Positions 1 to 3,935 are shown, numbered from the stretch's first letter. The stretch is 5,990 nucleotides of DNA from an uncultured Lachnospiraceae bacterium (GCA_910586585.1 CAJUKA010000194.1:1-5990); one strand, 5' to 3'. The notes: generated by a model from the sequence alone, not told the origin. Numbers and translations: made by a program.

Positions 1-138
1 TTTATCATCTTTGGTACTCCTGTTTTCCTTTCTTCTTTTTTCATATATTTTGAGTATTGCTTCTGTAAATCTCTTTTGATATCCATCTGTAAACTCAATT
101 TCTACAGGTACATGAGTGTTTTTTATATTCTTTCCCAT
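1..138 (-). CDS. Small conserved-looking hypothetical protein, 3' end outside window
   Basis: Reading from ATG at 138 leftwards, 46 codons are open to the window edge. The protein begins MGKNIKNTHVPVEIEFTDGY and continues with a basic, Lys/Arg-rich helical stretch (FTEAILKIYEKRRKENR). A GGAGG at 145-149 sits 6 nt before the ATG, which makes this start convincing. It is the third gene of a minus-strand operon behind the Cys-rich protein (209-481) and the 23-residue ORF (157-228), with no promoter-sized gap between them. I do not recognise a named family. The charged first half could form a beta hairpin (VPVEIEFTDGY) followed by a helix, but that is inference. The C-terminus and true length cannot be seen. 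Confidence 0.7.
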   Translation of the reverse strand, partial: MGKNIKNTHVPVEIEFTDGYQKRFTEAILKIYEKRRKENRSTKDDK

Positions 139-156
139 ATTCCACCTCCAAATTAT

Positions 157-228
157 TTATACAGCTTTGTGTTTTTCTTTACATATTTGTTCAATTATCT
201 TGATATTTTCATAAATAATTTTTTCCAT
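157..228 (-). CDS. 23-residue ORF overlapping the end of the Cys-rich gene
   Basis: ATG at 228 opens a 23-codon frame reading MEKIIYENIKIIEQICKEKH and ending KAV before TAA at 157-159. It overlaps the last 20 nt of the Cys-rich gene in another frame and stops just before the ribosome binding site of the next gene (145-149). An AGGA lies only about 4 nt before the ATG, so translation would probably depend on coupling. The first residues MEKIIYE are also readable in the second gene copy (start 1029), but that follows automatically from the duplicated DNA. It may be a real coupled mini-protein or a chance frame; I lean slightly to chance. Confidence 0.3.
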   Translation of the reverse strand: MEKIIYENIKIIEQICKEKHKAV

Positions 229-426
229 ATGTCCTTTTTACAAAAGCTTTGCATGTTTCATCTGATTTTCTTGTTTTTAATCTGTTTCCTGCCACACAAT
301 GTCCAGTATACATTGGATAAAATCCACTTCCATTGTTTCCGTAATGCTGAATGAAATTACTACAGTATTCACAGTTCTTAGGAACTTTTGCATTTGTTCC
401 ACATATATTCTGTAATTCTTCTACCT
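207..426. repeat. 220-bp direct repeat, copy 1 (within intact Cys-rich gene)
   Basis: Positions 207-426 match 1008-1227 at a constant offset of 801 bp with about six differences, all T/C or G/A transitions, or about 97% identity. In the Cys-rich reading frame five of the six differences are synonymous third-position changes and one is Ile to Val. The copies therefore diverged while both, or their ancestors, were under coding constraint. The repeat starts just after the stop codon region and ends inside codon 19 of the intact gene. Confidence 0.95.
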
Positions 427-481
427 GTGCCTTTAGAGCGATGTTTTCCTGCTCTAACTTTTGAACCTTTTCTGATAACAT
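209..481 (-). CDS. Coiled-coil / Cys-rich putative zinc-binding mini-protein (intact copy)
   Basis: This 90-residue protein has two parts. Residues 2-25 form a bZIP-like heptad segment (LSEKVQKLEQENIALKAQVE) predicted to dimerise. Residues 27-80 hold C27, then C37-x2-C40, H61-C62 and C77, a spacing typical of a small zinc knuckle, followed by a basic tail. I know similar unnamed C-x2-C...GxC...C-x2-F proteins from clostridial mobile elements but cannot assign a function. ATG 481 is chosen because GGAGG (489-493) lies 7 nt upstream; ATG 487 would sit almost on the Shine-Dalgarno sequence. It is the first gene behind the TTGACA promoter at 554-583 and the palindromic operator at 520-544, so it is probably controlled by the divergent XRE regulator (606-920). 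Its last 72 codons are duplicated at 1008-1227. Confidence 0.8.
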   Translation of the reverse strand: MLSEKVQKLEQENIALKAQVEELQNICGTNAKVPKNCEYCSNFIQHYGNNGSGFYPMYTGHCVAGNRLKTRKSDETCKAFVKRTYGKNYL

Positions 482-519
482 ATCCATACCTCCATTCCAT
501 TTGTACCATTCTATTTTTC

Positions 520-544
520 TTATATGCCCATAATGGGCATATAA
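520..544. promoter_or_regulatory. 25-bp perfect palindromic operator
   Basis: Twelve-base arms TTATATGCCCAT and ATGGGCATATAA flank a single central A at 532, with no mismatch. A third half-site, TATGGGCATAT, occurs at 568-578. The palindrome lies just downstream of the minus-strand -10 hexamer, around the expected transcription start, and the isolated half-site lies in the -35/-10 spacer. This is the layout of a repressor operator. The obvious candidate binder is the dimeric XRE protein encoded at 606-920, which could also regulate itself because the palindrome lies upstream of its own gene. Confidence 0.85.
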
Positions 545-553
545 TTTATTTAT

Positions 554-583
554 AATATAACGTACAATATGGGCATATGTCAA
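554..583 (-). promoter_or_regulatory. Sigma-70-type promoter for the minus-strand Cys-rich operon
   Basis: On the minus strand, TTGACA (578-583) is followed after an 18-bp spacer by TATATT (554-559), which matches the -10 consensus at five of six bases. The predicted start near 547 abuts the 25-bp palindrome, and the spacer contains the extra half-site ATGGGCATAT. The promoter would drive the genes at 481 and leftwards. A plus-strand TATAAT at 551-556 could serve the divergent XRE gene but has no good -35 box. Confidence 0.7.
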
Positions 584-605
584 GTATTTTTTAGGAGGTT
601 TTACA

Positions 606-920
606 ATGGTTGGAGACCGACTTAGGGCAATCCGCATTAACAAAGGTTTTACTTTACAACAAACCGCTGATAAATTAGGCTTATCTTTACGCTCATACCA
701 AAAATACGAAGGTTGCGAAAGAGAACCTTCTCTTTCTATGCTGATTCAAATTGCGGACTTATGGAACGTGCCTACCGACTTTATTCTTGAGAGGGATTCT
801 TATCTGTCCTCTCTCGGAGTATGCGTTGATGTATCCCTAGAATGTCCTCCAAGGCGTCCCAAACCTCAAAGGAGCCGTTCAAATCCGCATACTCAATCTT
901 CTGATAATGTCTCAAAGTGA
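606..920 (+). CDS. XRE-family helix-turn-helix transcriptional regulator
   Basis: This 104-residue protein starts MVGDRLRAIRINKGFTLQQT. Residues 3-60 form a canonical XRE/Cro-CI helix-turn-helix: QQTADKLGLSLRSYQKYE is the HTH core, followed by PSLSMLIQIADLWNVPTDFIL. The C-terminal LERDSYLSSLGV and PPRRPKP resemble tails I recall from clostridial XRE regulators. AGGAGG at 593-598 lies 7 nt before the ATG. It is transcribed away from the Cys-rich operon across the palindrome at 520-544, so it is probably the repressor of that operon and of itself. Its last 140 bp overlap, tail to tail, the minus-strand XRE gene at 781-993. The last 20 or so residues (QRSRSNPHTQSSDNVSK) are low-complexity and may be an extension with no function. 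Confidence 0.85.
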   Translation: MVGDRLRAIRINKGFTLQQTADKLGLSLRSYQKYEGCEREPSLSMLIQIADLWNVPTDFILERDSYLSSLGVCVDVSLECPPRRPKPQRSRSNPHTQSSDNVSK

Positions 921-993
921 GACCTAATTTGTCCGCCATCTGCTGTTGTGTCATGCCCGCTTTCTGGCGGGCTTCTTTTAAATTTTTTCTCAT
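781..993 (-). CDS. Second XRE-family HTH regulator, convergent and overlapping
   Basis: From ATG 993 the 70-residue product starts MRKNLKEARQKAGMTQQQMA, continues with the HTH core (DKLGLTLRHYQKIE), then GSFEVWDALEDILGIHQRIL and a short tail. GSFEhWDALED-hhxHQRxLRE is a pattern I recall from small Lachnospiraceae XRE proteins, so this is a real gene by family resemblance. It is paralogous to the plus-strand XRE (DKLGL[S/T]LR[S/H]YQK[Y/I]E in both). The start is uncertain: the ribosome binding site before 993 is weak, and an in-frame ATG at 1029 would add 12 residues and overlap the end of the truncated Cys-rich gene by 20 nt, allowing coupling. Truncation of that upstream gene probably removed the operon promoter, so expression is doubtful. 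Confidence 0.75.
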   Translation of the reverse strand: MRKNLKEARQKAGMTQQQMADKLGLTLRHYQKIEYADLNGSFEVWDALEDILGIHQRILRERTDKNPSQE

Positions 994-1007
994 ATTAATT
1001 ACTGCAC

Positions 1008-1227
1008 TTTCATAAATAATTTTTTCCATACGTCCTTTTTACAAAAGCTTTACATGTTTCATCTGATTTTCTTGTTTTTAATCTGTTTCCTGCCACACAA
1101 TGTCCAGTATACATTGGATAAAATCCACTTCCATTGTTTCCGTAATGCTGAACGAAATTACTACAGTATTCACAGTTCTTAGGAACTTTTGCATTCGTTC
1201 CACATATATTCTGTAATTCCTCCACCT
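1008..1227. repeat. 220-bp direct repeat, copy 2 (truncated Cys-rich gene)
   Basis: Second copy of the sequence at 207-426, in the same orientation. Identity stops abruptly at 1227/1228, inside the coding frame, where a plus-strand ORF fragment begins; at the other end it stops just after the stop codon. The breakpoint therefore removed the N-terminal coiled-coil codons, the start and the promoter of this copy. No terminal inverted repeats or target-site duplications are apparent at the ends, so this looks like gene duplication and illegitimate recombination, not an insertion sequence. Confidence 0.95.
1010..1227 (-). pseudogene. 5'-truncated duplicate of the Cys-rich mini-protein gene
   Basis: The frame encodes residues 20-90 of the intact protein at 209-481, keeping all five cysteines and the basic tail and differing only by one Ile to Val. 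The leucine-zipper-like N-terminus is missing. Upstream of the breakpoint the frame runs into antisense of the fragment at 1228-1482, with no ribosome binding site and no plausible ATG. A GTG at 1225 is in frame but has no properly spaced Shine-Dalgarno sequence. The mostly synonymous divergence indicates it was functional until fairly recently. Its stop overlaps the alternative start (1029) of the XRE gene downstream, which suggests the two once formed an operon. Confidence 0.8.
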
Positions 1228-1482
1228 CTAAACATAAATATTTACTCGCAAATCTTGCAGGAAATATACAATATACAGGACAGACTCGAAAAATTATCTT
1301 CAGAAATAAATTCAAAAGATTCTACTGCCATCTCCATATTGGCTGATAAACTAGCAATATCAAATACCAAATCACCAGAGGTTGCATTGACTGAGACACT
1401 CTTATCAAAATTTCTTGATGAACCCGAAAAATTTGCAAATTTCTCCAAGGAATTCGGGCATTTCGCTTCTAAGAAAGAATAG
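1228..1482 (+). pseudogene. 5'-truncated ORF fragment of unknown family
   Basis: To the right of the repeat breakpoint the plus strand is open for 84 codons, from LNINIYSQILQEIYNIQDRL to the stop at 1480-1482. The composition is helical and protein-like, with a short coiled-coil-prone start (IQDRLEKLSSEIN) and an acidic middle (TLLSKFLDEPEKFANF). It has no in-frame ATG and no ribosome binding site. The extended frame back to a TTG at 1189 reads through antisense of the duplicated Cys-rich gene, so that start is an artefact. I interpret it as the C-terminal end of a gene beheaded by the same rearrangement that truncated the Cys-rich copy. I do not recognise a family. Its 3' end overlaps the convergent gene at 1469-1642 by 14 bp. 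Confidence 0.55.
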
Positions 1483-1642
1483 TTTCTTTTACGTCTTTAA
1501 ATAAAATATCTATTGCATTACTTAAAGCTTCTTTTTTTGTTGTTGGAGAAACATTTTCTAACTTAATTTGCATAGAAATTGTTTCTCCACTCGTTTCAAA
1601 TAATATGGTTTTATTGACTCTTTTTTCTGTATATTCCTGCAT
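1469..1642 (-). CDS. 57-residue hypothetical protein, second gene of divergent operon
   Basis: Starts MQEYTEKRVNKTILFETSGE and ends FKDVKETILS at a TAG (1469-1471). GGAGG lies about 5 nt upstream of ATG 1642, overlapping the end of the preceding minus-strand gene (1651-1812), so the two are translated together. The first half alternates hydrophobic residues like a beta hairpin (TILFETSGETISMQIKL), and the second half looks helical. There is no signal peptide, cysteine or recognised domain. Together with 1651-1812 it forms a short operon facing the XRE/hic operon, in the position where phage-like elements place repressor-controlled early genes. Function is unknown. Confidence 0.7.
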   Translation of the reverse strand: MQEYTEKRVNKTILFETSGETISMQIKLENVSPTTKKEALSNAIDILFKDVKETILS

Positions 1643-1650
1643 CTATCCTC

Positions 1651-1812
1651 CTACTTCGCCATTAATTCTGGTGCATTAACATTGCTTTCTTCCAGTTCCT
1701 TAAGCTGCATTCTCTTTACCATATACCCAAGAATGAATGCTTTCTCAATTTCTGACTTTTTTATAAAATTCTCCGTTGTTCGTTTTGCTGCCTCTTTCTT
1801 TTCCTTATTCAT
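1651..1812 (-). CDS. 53-residue hypothetical protein, first gene of divergent operon
   Basis: Reads MNKEKKEAAKRTTENFIKKS, then EIEKAFILGYMVKRMQLKEL and a short acidic tail. AGGAGG (about 1821-1826) lies 8 nt before ATG 1812, a strong start signal; longer readings from upstream codons would run back through the promoter. It is almost wholly helical and amphipathic, with no membrane segment. I recall similar short 'KKSEIEKAFILGYM' proteins from clostridial genomes, without known function. A promoter (1883-1911) and two TGTC-N3-GACA-type boxes sit directly upstream, so it is probably repressed by the XRE protein encoded at 1992-2399. Its stop is 9 bp from the start of the next gene (1642). Confidence 0.75.
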   Translation of the reverse strand: MNKEKKEAAKRTTENFIKKSEIEKAFILGYMVKRMQLKELEESNVNAPELMAK

Positions 1813-1847
1813 GAACTCACCTCCTAAAGTCGAAAAGCAATGGTTTG

Positions 1848-1931
1848 TTTCTATGACAATATTTATTTTGTCTATGACACATATATTAGTCGTTTTTTTT
1901 CTAAATGTCAATACTTTTTGTGTCTTTGACA
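1848..1931. promoter_or_regulatory. Operator cluster with TGTC-N3-GACA boxes
   Basis: Two perfect 11-bp inverted repeats are visible: TGTCTATGACA (1869-1879) and TGTCTTTGACA (1921-1931). A third, imperfect box TTTCTATGACA lies at 1848-1858, 21 bp or two helical turns from the first. The boxes flank the minus-strand promoter and end just before the plus-strand -35 hexamer at 1940. This is the arrangement of a lambda-like divergent switch. The likely binder is the XRE protein starting at 1992, which would repress the minus operon and tune its own synthesis. Confidence 0.75.
1883..1911 (-). promoter_or_regulatory. Promoter of the divergent minus-strand operon (1812 leftwards)
   Basis: On the minus strand, TTGACA (1906-1911) is followed after exactly 17 bp by TAATAT (1883-1888). 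The predicted start, near 1876, falls inside the operator box at 1869-1879, so bound repressor would block initiation or clearance. Confidence 0.75.
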
Positions 1932-1939
1932 ACTTTTTG

Positions 1940-1968
1940 TTGACTTTTATGTTTTGCAATGATATTGT
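1940..1968 (+). promoter_or_regulatory. Candidate promoter of the XRE-hicB-hicA operon
   Basis: TTGACT (1940-1945) is followed after 17 bp by TATTGT (1963-1968). The -10 is only a four-of-six match; GATAAT at 1970-1975 looks better but has no -35 box at the right distance. The operator box at 1921-1931 lies just upstream. Confidence 0.5.
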
Positions 1969-1991
1969 TGATAATAAGGAGGTATGAAAGA

Positions 1992-2399
1992 ATGACGGAA
2001 AATGATAGAATACGCATTTTAAGAAAAGAACTAGAACTCACACTTACAGAATTTAGTAATAAATTAGGAATTACACATGCCGCATTATCAAATATTGAAA
2101 ATGGTAAAAGAAACGTTACTGAACAAATGCGCAAGTCTATTTGTCGGGAATTTCGTGTTGACCCTGTTTGGCTTACTACTGGCGAAGGCGATATGTTTAT
2201 TGACCAATCTGTTGAGTTGATAGAAATGTTGGACAATTTACTGCATAATGAAAGCAAATTAGCAAACACTATGTTCAGAATGTTTGCACAATATACCCTT
2301 GAAGACTGGGAAGACCTTGAACGAATTGTTAACAAAAGCGCAGAATACATAAAACAGCTCGAAATAAAACCAGAAAATCAAGAATCCAAAGAAATATGA
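1992..2399 (+). CDS. XRE-family phage-repressor-like regulator
   Basis: This 135-residue protein starts MTENDRIRILRKELELTLTE. Residues 5-60 are an XRE helix-turn-helix (FSNKLGITHAALSNIENGKR), followed by VDPVWLTTGEGDMF, the W-L-x-T-G-E-G motif typical of phage-type and element-borne XRE repressors. The remainder is helical (ELIEMLDNLLHNES, EDWEDLERIVNKSAEY) and probably mediates oligomerisation. There is no peptidase domain, so LexA-like self-cleavage is not expected. ATG 1992 is chosen for AAGGAGG at 1976-1982; the longer reading to 1959 runs through that site. It is the first gene of an operon with the hicBA pair (hicB starts 25 bp after its stop) and faces a divergent minus-strand operon over shared operator boxes. 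It is therefore probably the regulator of both. Confidence 0.85.
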   Translation: MTENDRIRILRKELELTLTEFSNKLGITHAALSNIENGKRNVTEQMRKSICREFRVDPVWLTTGEGDMFIDQSVELIEMLDNLLHNESKLANTMFRMFAQYTLEDWEDLERIVNKSAEYIKQLEIKPENQESKEI

Positions 2400-2423
2400 A
2401 TCATGAAATATTGGAGGTTTATC

Positions 2424-2642
2424 ATGGAATATATTATAAATTTTACATGGGATAATGAAGCCAATGTATGGATTGCCACAAGCAACGACATTCCCGGCCT
2501 TGTATTGGAATCTGGTTCCTTTGATGCACTTTTGGAACGTACCCGATATGCTGTACCGGAACTGCTTACCTTAAATGCATCCGATGTACAGCCTCTATCT
2601 CTTACCTTTAAATCAGAACGTCATGAAAGTGTGGTTATATAA
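2424..2642 (+). CDS. hicB: DUF1902/HicB-like antitoxin
   Basis: The 72-residue product starts MEYIINFTWDNEANVWIATS and continues NDIPGLVLESGSFDALLERT, the DUF1902 pattern (W-D-x-E-A-x-V-W-x-A-x-S-x-D-I-P-G-L). This fold is a HicB-type partial RNase-H-like domain that binds and masks HicA. Unlike full HicB proteins it ends after this domain, with no ribbon-helix-helix or HTH tail, so it probably cannot bind its own promoter; the XRE gene upstream may supply that role. ATG 2424 is preferred to the in-frame ATG at 2403 because GGAGG (2413-2417) is 6 nt upstream of it. The stop codon abuts the hicA start (TAAATG), which favours antitoxin-first coupled translation. Confidence 0.88.
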   Translation: MEYIINFTWDNEANVWIATSNDIPGLVLESGSFDALLERTRYAVPELLTLNASDVQPLSLTFKSERHESVVI

Positions 2643-2837
2643 ATGGCTGAATACGAAAAGAAAGTACGTAAAATACTTACACAAAATGGCTGTACTTTTG
2701 AACGGCATGGAAAAGGCGATCACGATATCTGGTACAGCCCTATTACAAACCGCCATATAACAGTTGATACAAAAATTAAATCAAGATTCACTGCAAATGC
2801 AGTATTAAAGCAAAGTGGTATTGATTACAAATTTTAA
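2643..2837 (+). CDS. hicA: HicA-family mRNA interferase toxin
   Basis: The 64-residue protein starts MAEYEKKVRKILTQNGCTFE and contains RHGKGDHDIWYSPITNRHIT and the C-terminal TANAVLKQSGI helix. This matches HicA toxins of the DUF1902-linked type (G-K-G-D-H-x-I-W-Y-S-P, K-S-R-x-T-A-N-x-x-L-K-Q-x-G). The fold is a small double-stranded-RNA-binding-like domain, and H27 is the expected catalytic histidine for ribosome-independent mRNA cleavage. Length and all core motifs are complete, so it should be active. It begins immediately after the hicB stop with only a poor ribosome binding site, implying coupled translation from hicB. The bidirectional terminator at 2841-2870 follows 3 bp later. Gene order antitoxin then toxin is the reverse of the classical hicAB order. 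Confidence 0.9.
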   Translation: MAEYEKKVRKILTQNGCTFERHGKGDHDIWYSPITNRHITVDTKIKSRFTANAVLKQSGIDYKF

Positions 2838-2840
2838 CGC

Positions 2841-2870
2841 AAAAAGCGGAATCGTCAGGTTCCGCTTTTT
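2841..2870. terminator. Bidirectional intrinsic terminator
   Basis: An 11-bp perfect stem, AAAAAGCGGAA (2841-2851) with TTCCGCTTTTT (2860-2870), closes an 8-nt loop. It has A-tract/T-tract flanks on both sides, so it can end the hicBA transcript on the plus strand and the minus-strand transcript coming from 2962. The last codons of the minus-strand gene at 2855-2962 lie within the hairpin itself. Confidence 0.9.
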
Positions 2871-2962
2871 AGATAGTAATATACCATAAGATTATACAAT
2901 TCCTTTAAACTGTTTTCAGCAAATCTGTCTAGCAGCTTAATTATCTTTTCTCTGTAGCTCAT
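2855..2962 (-). CDS. 35-residue helical mini-protein (downstream member of a pair)
   Basis: ATG 2962 opens a frame reading MSYREKIIKLLDRFAENSLK, then ELYNLMVYYYLKSGT and TGA (2855-2857). It is an amphipathic helix-turn-helix-like hairpin, with the same layout as the protein encoded just upstream (2985-3125): charged start, [K/E]-I-I-x-[L/M], acidic turn, then L-x-x-[I/L]-Y. I recall pairs of such short E-K-I...L-x-x-I-Y proteins in Lachnospiraceae genomes, of unknown function. The start has only a modest AGG about 8 nt upstream and lies 22 bp after the preceding stop. The final codons run into the stem of the terminator at 2841-2870, so coding and termination signals overlap. Confidence 0.6.
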   Translation of the reverse strand: MSYREKIIKLLDRFAENSLKELYNLMVYYYLKSGT

Positions 2963-2984
2963 ATGCTTACCTGCTGCCCTTTCT

Positions 2985-3125
2985 CTAATCCTCTTCCTGT
3001 TCCATTATTAATAATTTCTTGACAAAATGATAAATTTTCTCCAAGATCTCTATATCATCAATCTCCTTCACCATTCTGATAATCTCTGCCTTAAGTTCCT
3101 CACATGTCATATTTTCTGTATCCAT
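2985..3125 (-). CDS. 46-residue helical mini-protein (upstream member of a pair)
   Basis: Starts MDTENMTCEELKAEIIRMVK, continues EIDDIEILEKIYHFVKKLLI and ends MEQEED. AAGGAG (3134-3139) lies 8 nt before ATG 3125, a good start signal. It is entirely helical: helix 1 (EELKAEIIRMVKEI), an acidic turn (DDIEI) and helix 2 (LEKIYHFVKKLLI). It has no signal peptide or cysteine pattern. Related short proteins are familiar from Lachnospiraceae, often next to phage or integrase genes; the role is unknown, and a protein-protein adaptor is only a guess. It appears co-transcribed with the mini-protein at 2855-2962. About 180 bp upstream of it (3126-3307) hold no gene I can support, only a twofold GGCAATTATT repeat (about 3148-3167). 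Confidence 0.7.
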   Translation of the reverse strand: MDTENMTCEELKAEIIRMVKEIDDIEILEKIYHFVKKLLIMEQEED

Positions 3126-3307
3126 ATTCAATGCTCCTTTCATTTTGGCAATTATTAGGCAATTATTTTTTCTTATGACTTAATGCTATCACGTTATAAG
3201 GCATAAAATCTACCCTTGTATTTTCATATCTTATAATTCAGACAAATTCCGTTAGATACTTACAAAAAATGAACCGTCACTTTTTTAGAGTTTTTTGCAG
3301 ATTGCCA

Positions 3308-3350
3308 TAAAAACAAAAGTCCCTAAGTAAATAACTTACTAGAGACTTTT
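3308..3350 (-). terminator. Intrinsic terminator of the membrane-protein gene
   Basis: On the minus strand, AAAAGTCTCTA (3340-3350) pairs with TAGGGACTTTT (3315-3325), including one G-U pair, and is followed by TTGTTTTTAT. It lies 32 bp beyond the stop of the gene at 3382-3732. Confidence 0.75.
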
Positions 3351-3381
3351 CTGCCTGCTATAACAAAACATTCTATCTTAT

Positions 3382-3732
3382 TCAGTTTTTATCTTCTCTG
3401 ATAAGTGCAATAAGTGCCATTATGCAACAAGCCAGTGCCCATGTTGCCCATACCATTAAATCACCAAAATTTCCTGACAGCGCATAACCTATAATTGCTC
3501 CTGTTGCAAAAATAAATACACATGCAGCGTTACCACCAGTTTTCTTATTTCTTGTTGCGATGGAAACAATTCCTCCTGTTAAGATCATAATTGCTACAAG
3601 AACTCCTGCAGTTCCACTGACTTCTCCATTTGCCTCTATTGTATTTACAATTCCGGCCGCACACGATTGAAATACAATTACGCATGAAAAGAGAATACAA
3701 AGAATACCAGATACAAGTTTCCAAATTTTCAT
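3382..3732 (-). CDS. Small multi-pass membrane protein
   Basis: The 116-residue protein starts MKIWKLVSGILCILFSCVIV and has about four hydrophobic segments: roughly 5-27, 42-60, 68-86 and 93-111. Short loops hold NTIEANGEVSG, TRNKKTGGNA and SGNFGD, and the tail is charged (REDKN). The first segment ends FQSCAAG, which resembles a lipobox, but the flanking hydrophobic stretches fit a membrane helix equally well. It resembles unnamed clostridial 'MKxWKIVSGI...FQS...TGGIVSI' proteins that I recall from genomes, without known function. A TAGGAGG about 11 nt before ATG 3732 supports the start. It has its own terminator (3308-3350) and appears monocistronic. A TTGACT-containing AT-rich stretch lies upstream (about 3790-3830), but I cannot fix a promoter. 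Confidence 0.8.
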   Translation of the reverse strand: MKIWKLVSGILCILFSCVIVFQSCAAGIVNTIEANGEVSGTAGVLVAIMILTGGIVSIATRNKKTGGNAACVFIFATGAIIGYALSGNFGDLMVWATWALACCIMALIALIREDKN

Positions 3733-3874
3733 GTTTATAAAATCCTCCTATGTGTTTTCTATATTTTCCCATATCTGCTCATAAAAAGTCAATGTATTAT
3801 TGTCATATAATATAAAAATAAGTCAAATAACTGAACTATCAGGTAAGATCTAAACAATTATTTCTCTTTTTTAT

Positions 3875-3898
3875 TGCACGTATTTACTATGCACGTAT
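3875..3898. promoter_or_regulatory. Tandem TGCACGTAT repeats, possible HicB operator
   Basis: TGCACGTAT occurs at 3875-3883 and 3890-3898, 15 bp apart, straddling the -35 region of the promoter for the broken hicA and intact hicB. A GTGC at 3902-3905 adds an inverted half. HicB proteins with a ribbon-helix-helix tail, as at 4012-4440, commonly autoregulate by binding repeats at this position; assignment here is inference. Confidence 0.5.
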
Positions 3899-3911
3899 GT
3901 TGTGCTATAGT
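3883..3911 (+). promoter_or_regulatory. Extended -10 promoter of the second hic locus
   Basis: TTTACT (3883-3888) is followed after 17 bp by TATAGT (3906-3911), preceded by TGC (3903-3905), which makes an extended -10. It lies about 25 bp before the hicA remnant start at 3936. Confidence 0.65.
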
Positions 3912-3935
3912 AATAATGCAAGGGCGGTATATTCA

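Noticed and set aside
76..354. Plus-strand 92-residue open frame
   Set aside because: It lies antisense to the Cys-rich operon, is Phe/Tyr/Leu-rich as expected for the complement of Lys-rich coding DNA, and has no ribosome binding site.
482..643. Longer N-terminus for the Cys-rich protein (start at 643)
   Set aside because: The extension would translate the palindrome, the promoter and the start of the divergent XRE gene; GGAGG at 489-493 fixes the start at 481.
207..1227. Insertion sequence bounded by the 220-bp repeats
   Set aside because: The interval holds XRE regulators but no transposase, and the repeats are coding copies without terminal inverted repeats or target duplications.
1189..1482. 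Intact 97-residue plus-strand gene with TTG start at 1189
   Set aside because: Its first 13 codons are antisense of the duplicated Cys-rich gene and change character at the repeat boundary, so only 1228-1482 is treated as a genuine fragment.
1901..2350. Minus-strand 149-residue frame
   Set aside because: Antisense shadow of the XRE repressor gene, Ser/Ile/Leu-rich, with no start signal, and it crosses the operator region.
2575..2760. Plus-strand 61-residue frame
   Set aside because: An out-of-frame shadow spanning the hicB/hicA junction, both of which are clear family members.
3163..3204. Minus-strand 13-residue ORF (MPYNVIALSHKKK)
   Set aside because: Too short, weak ribosome binding site, and no context to support translation.
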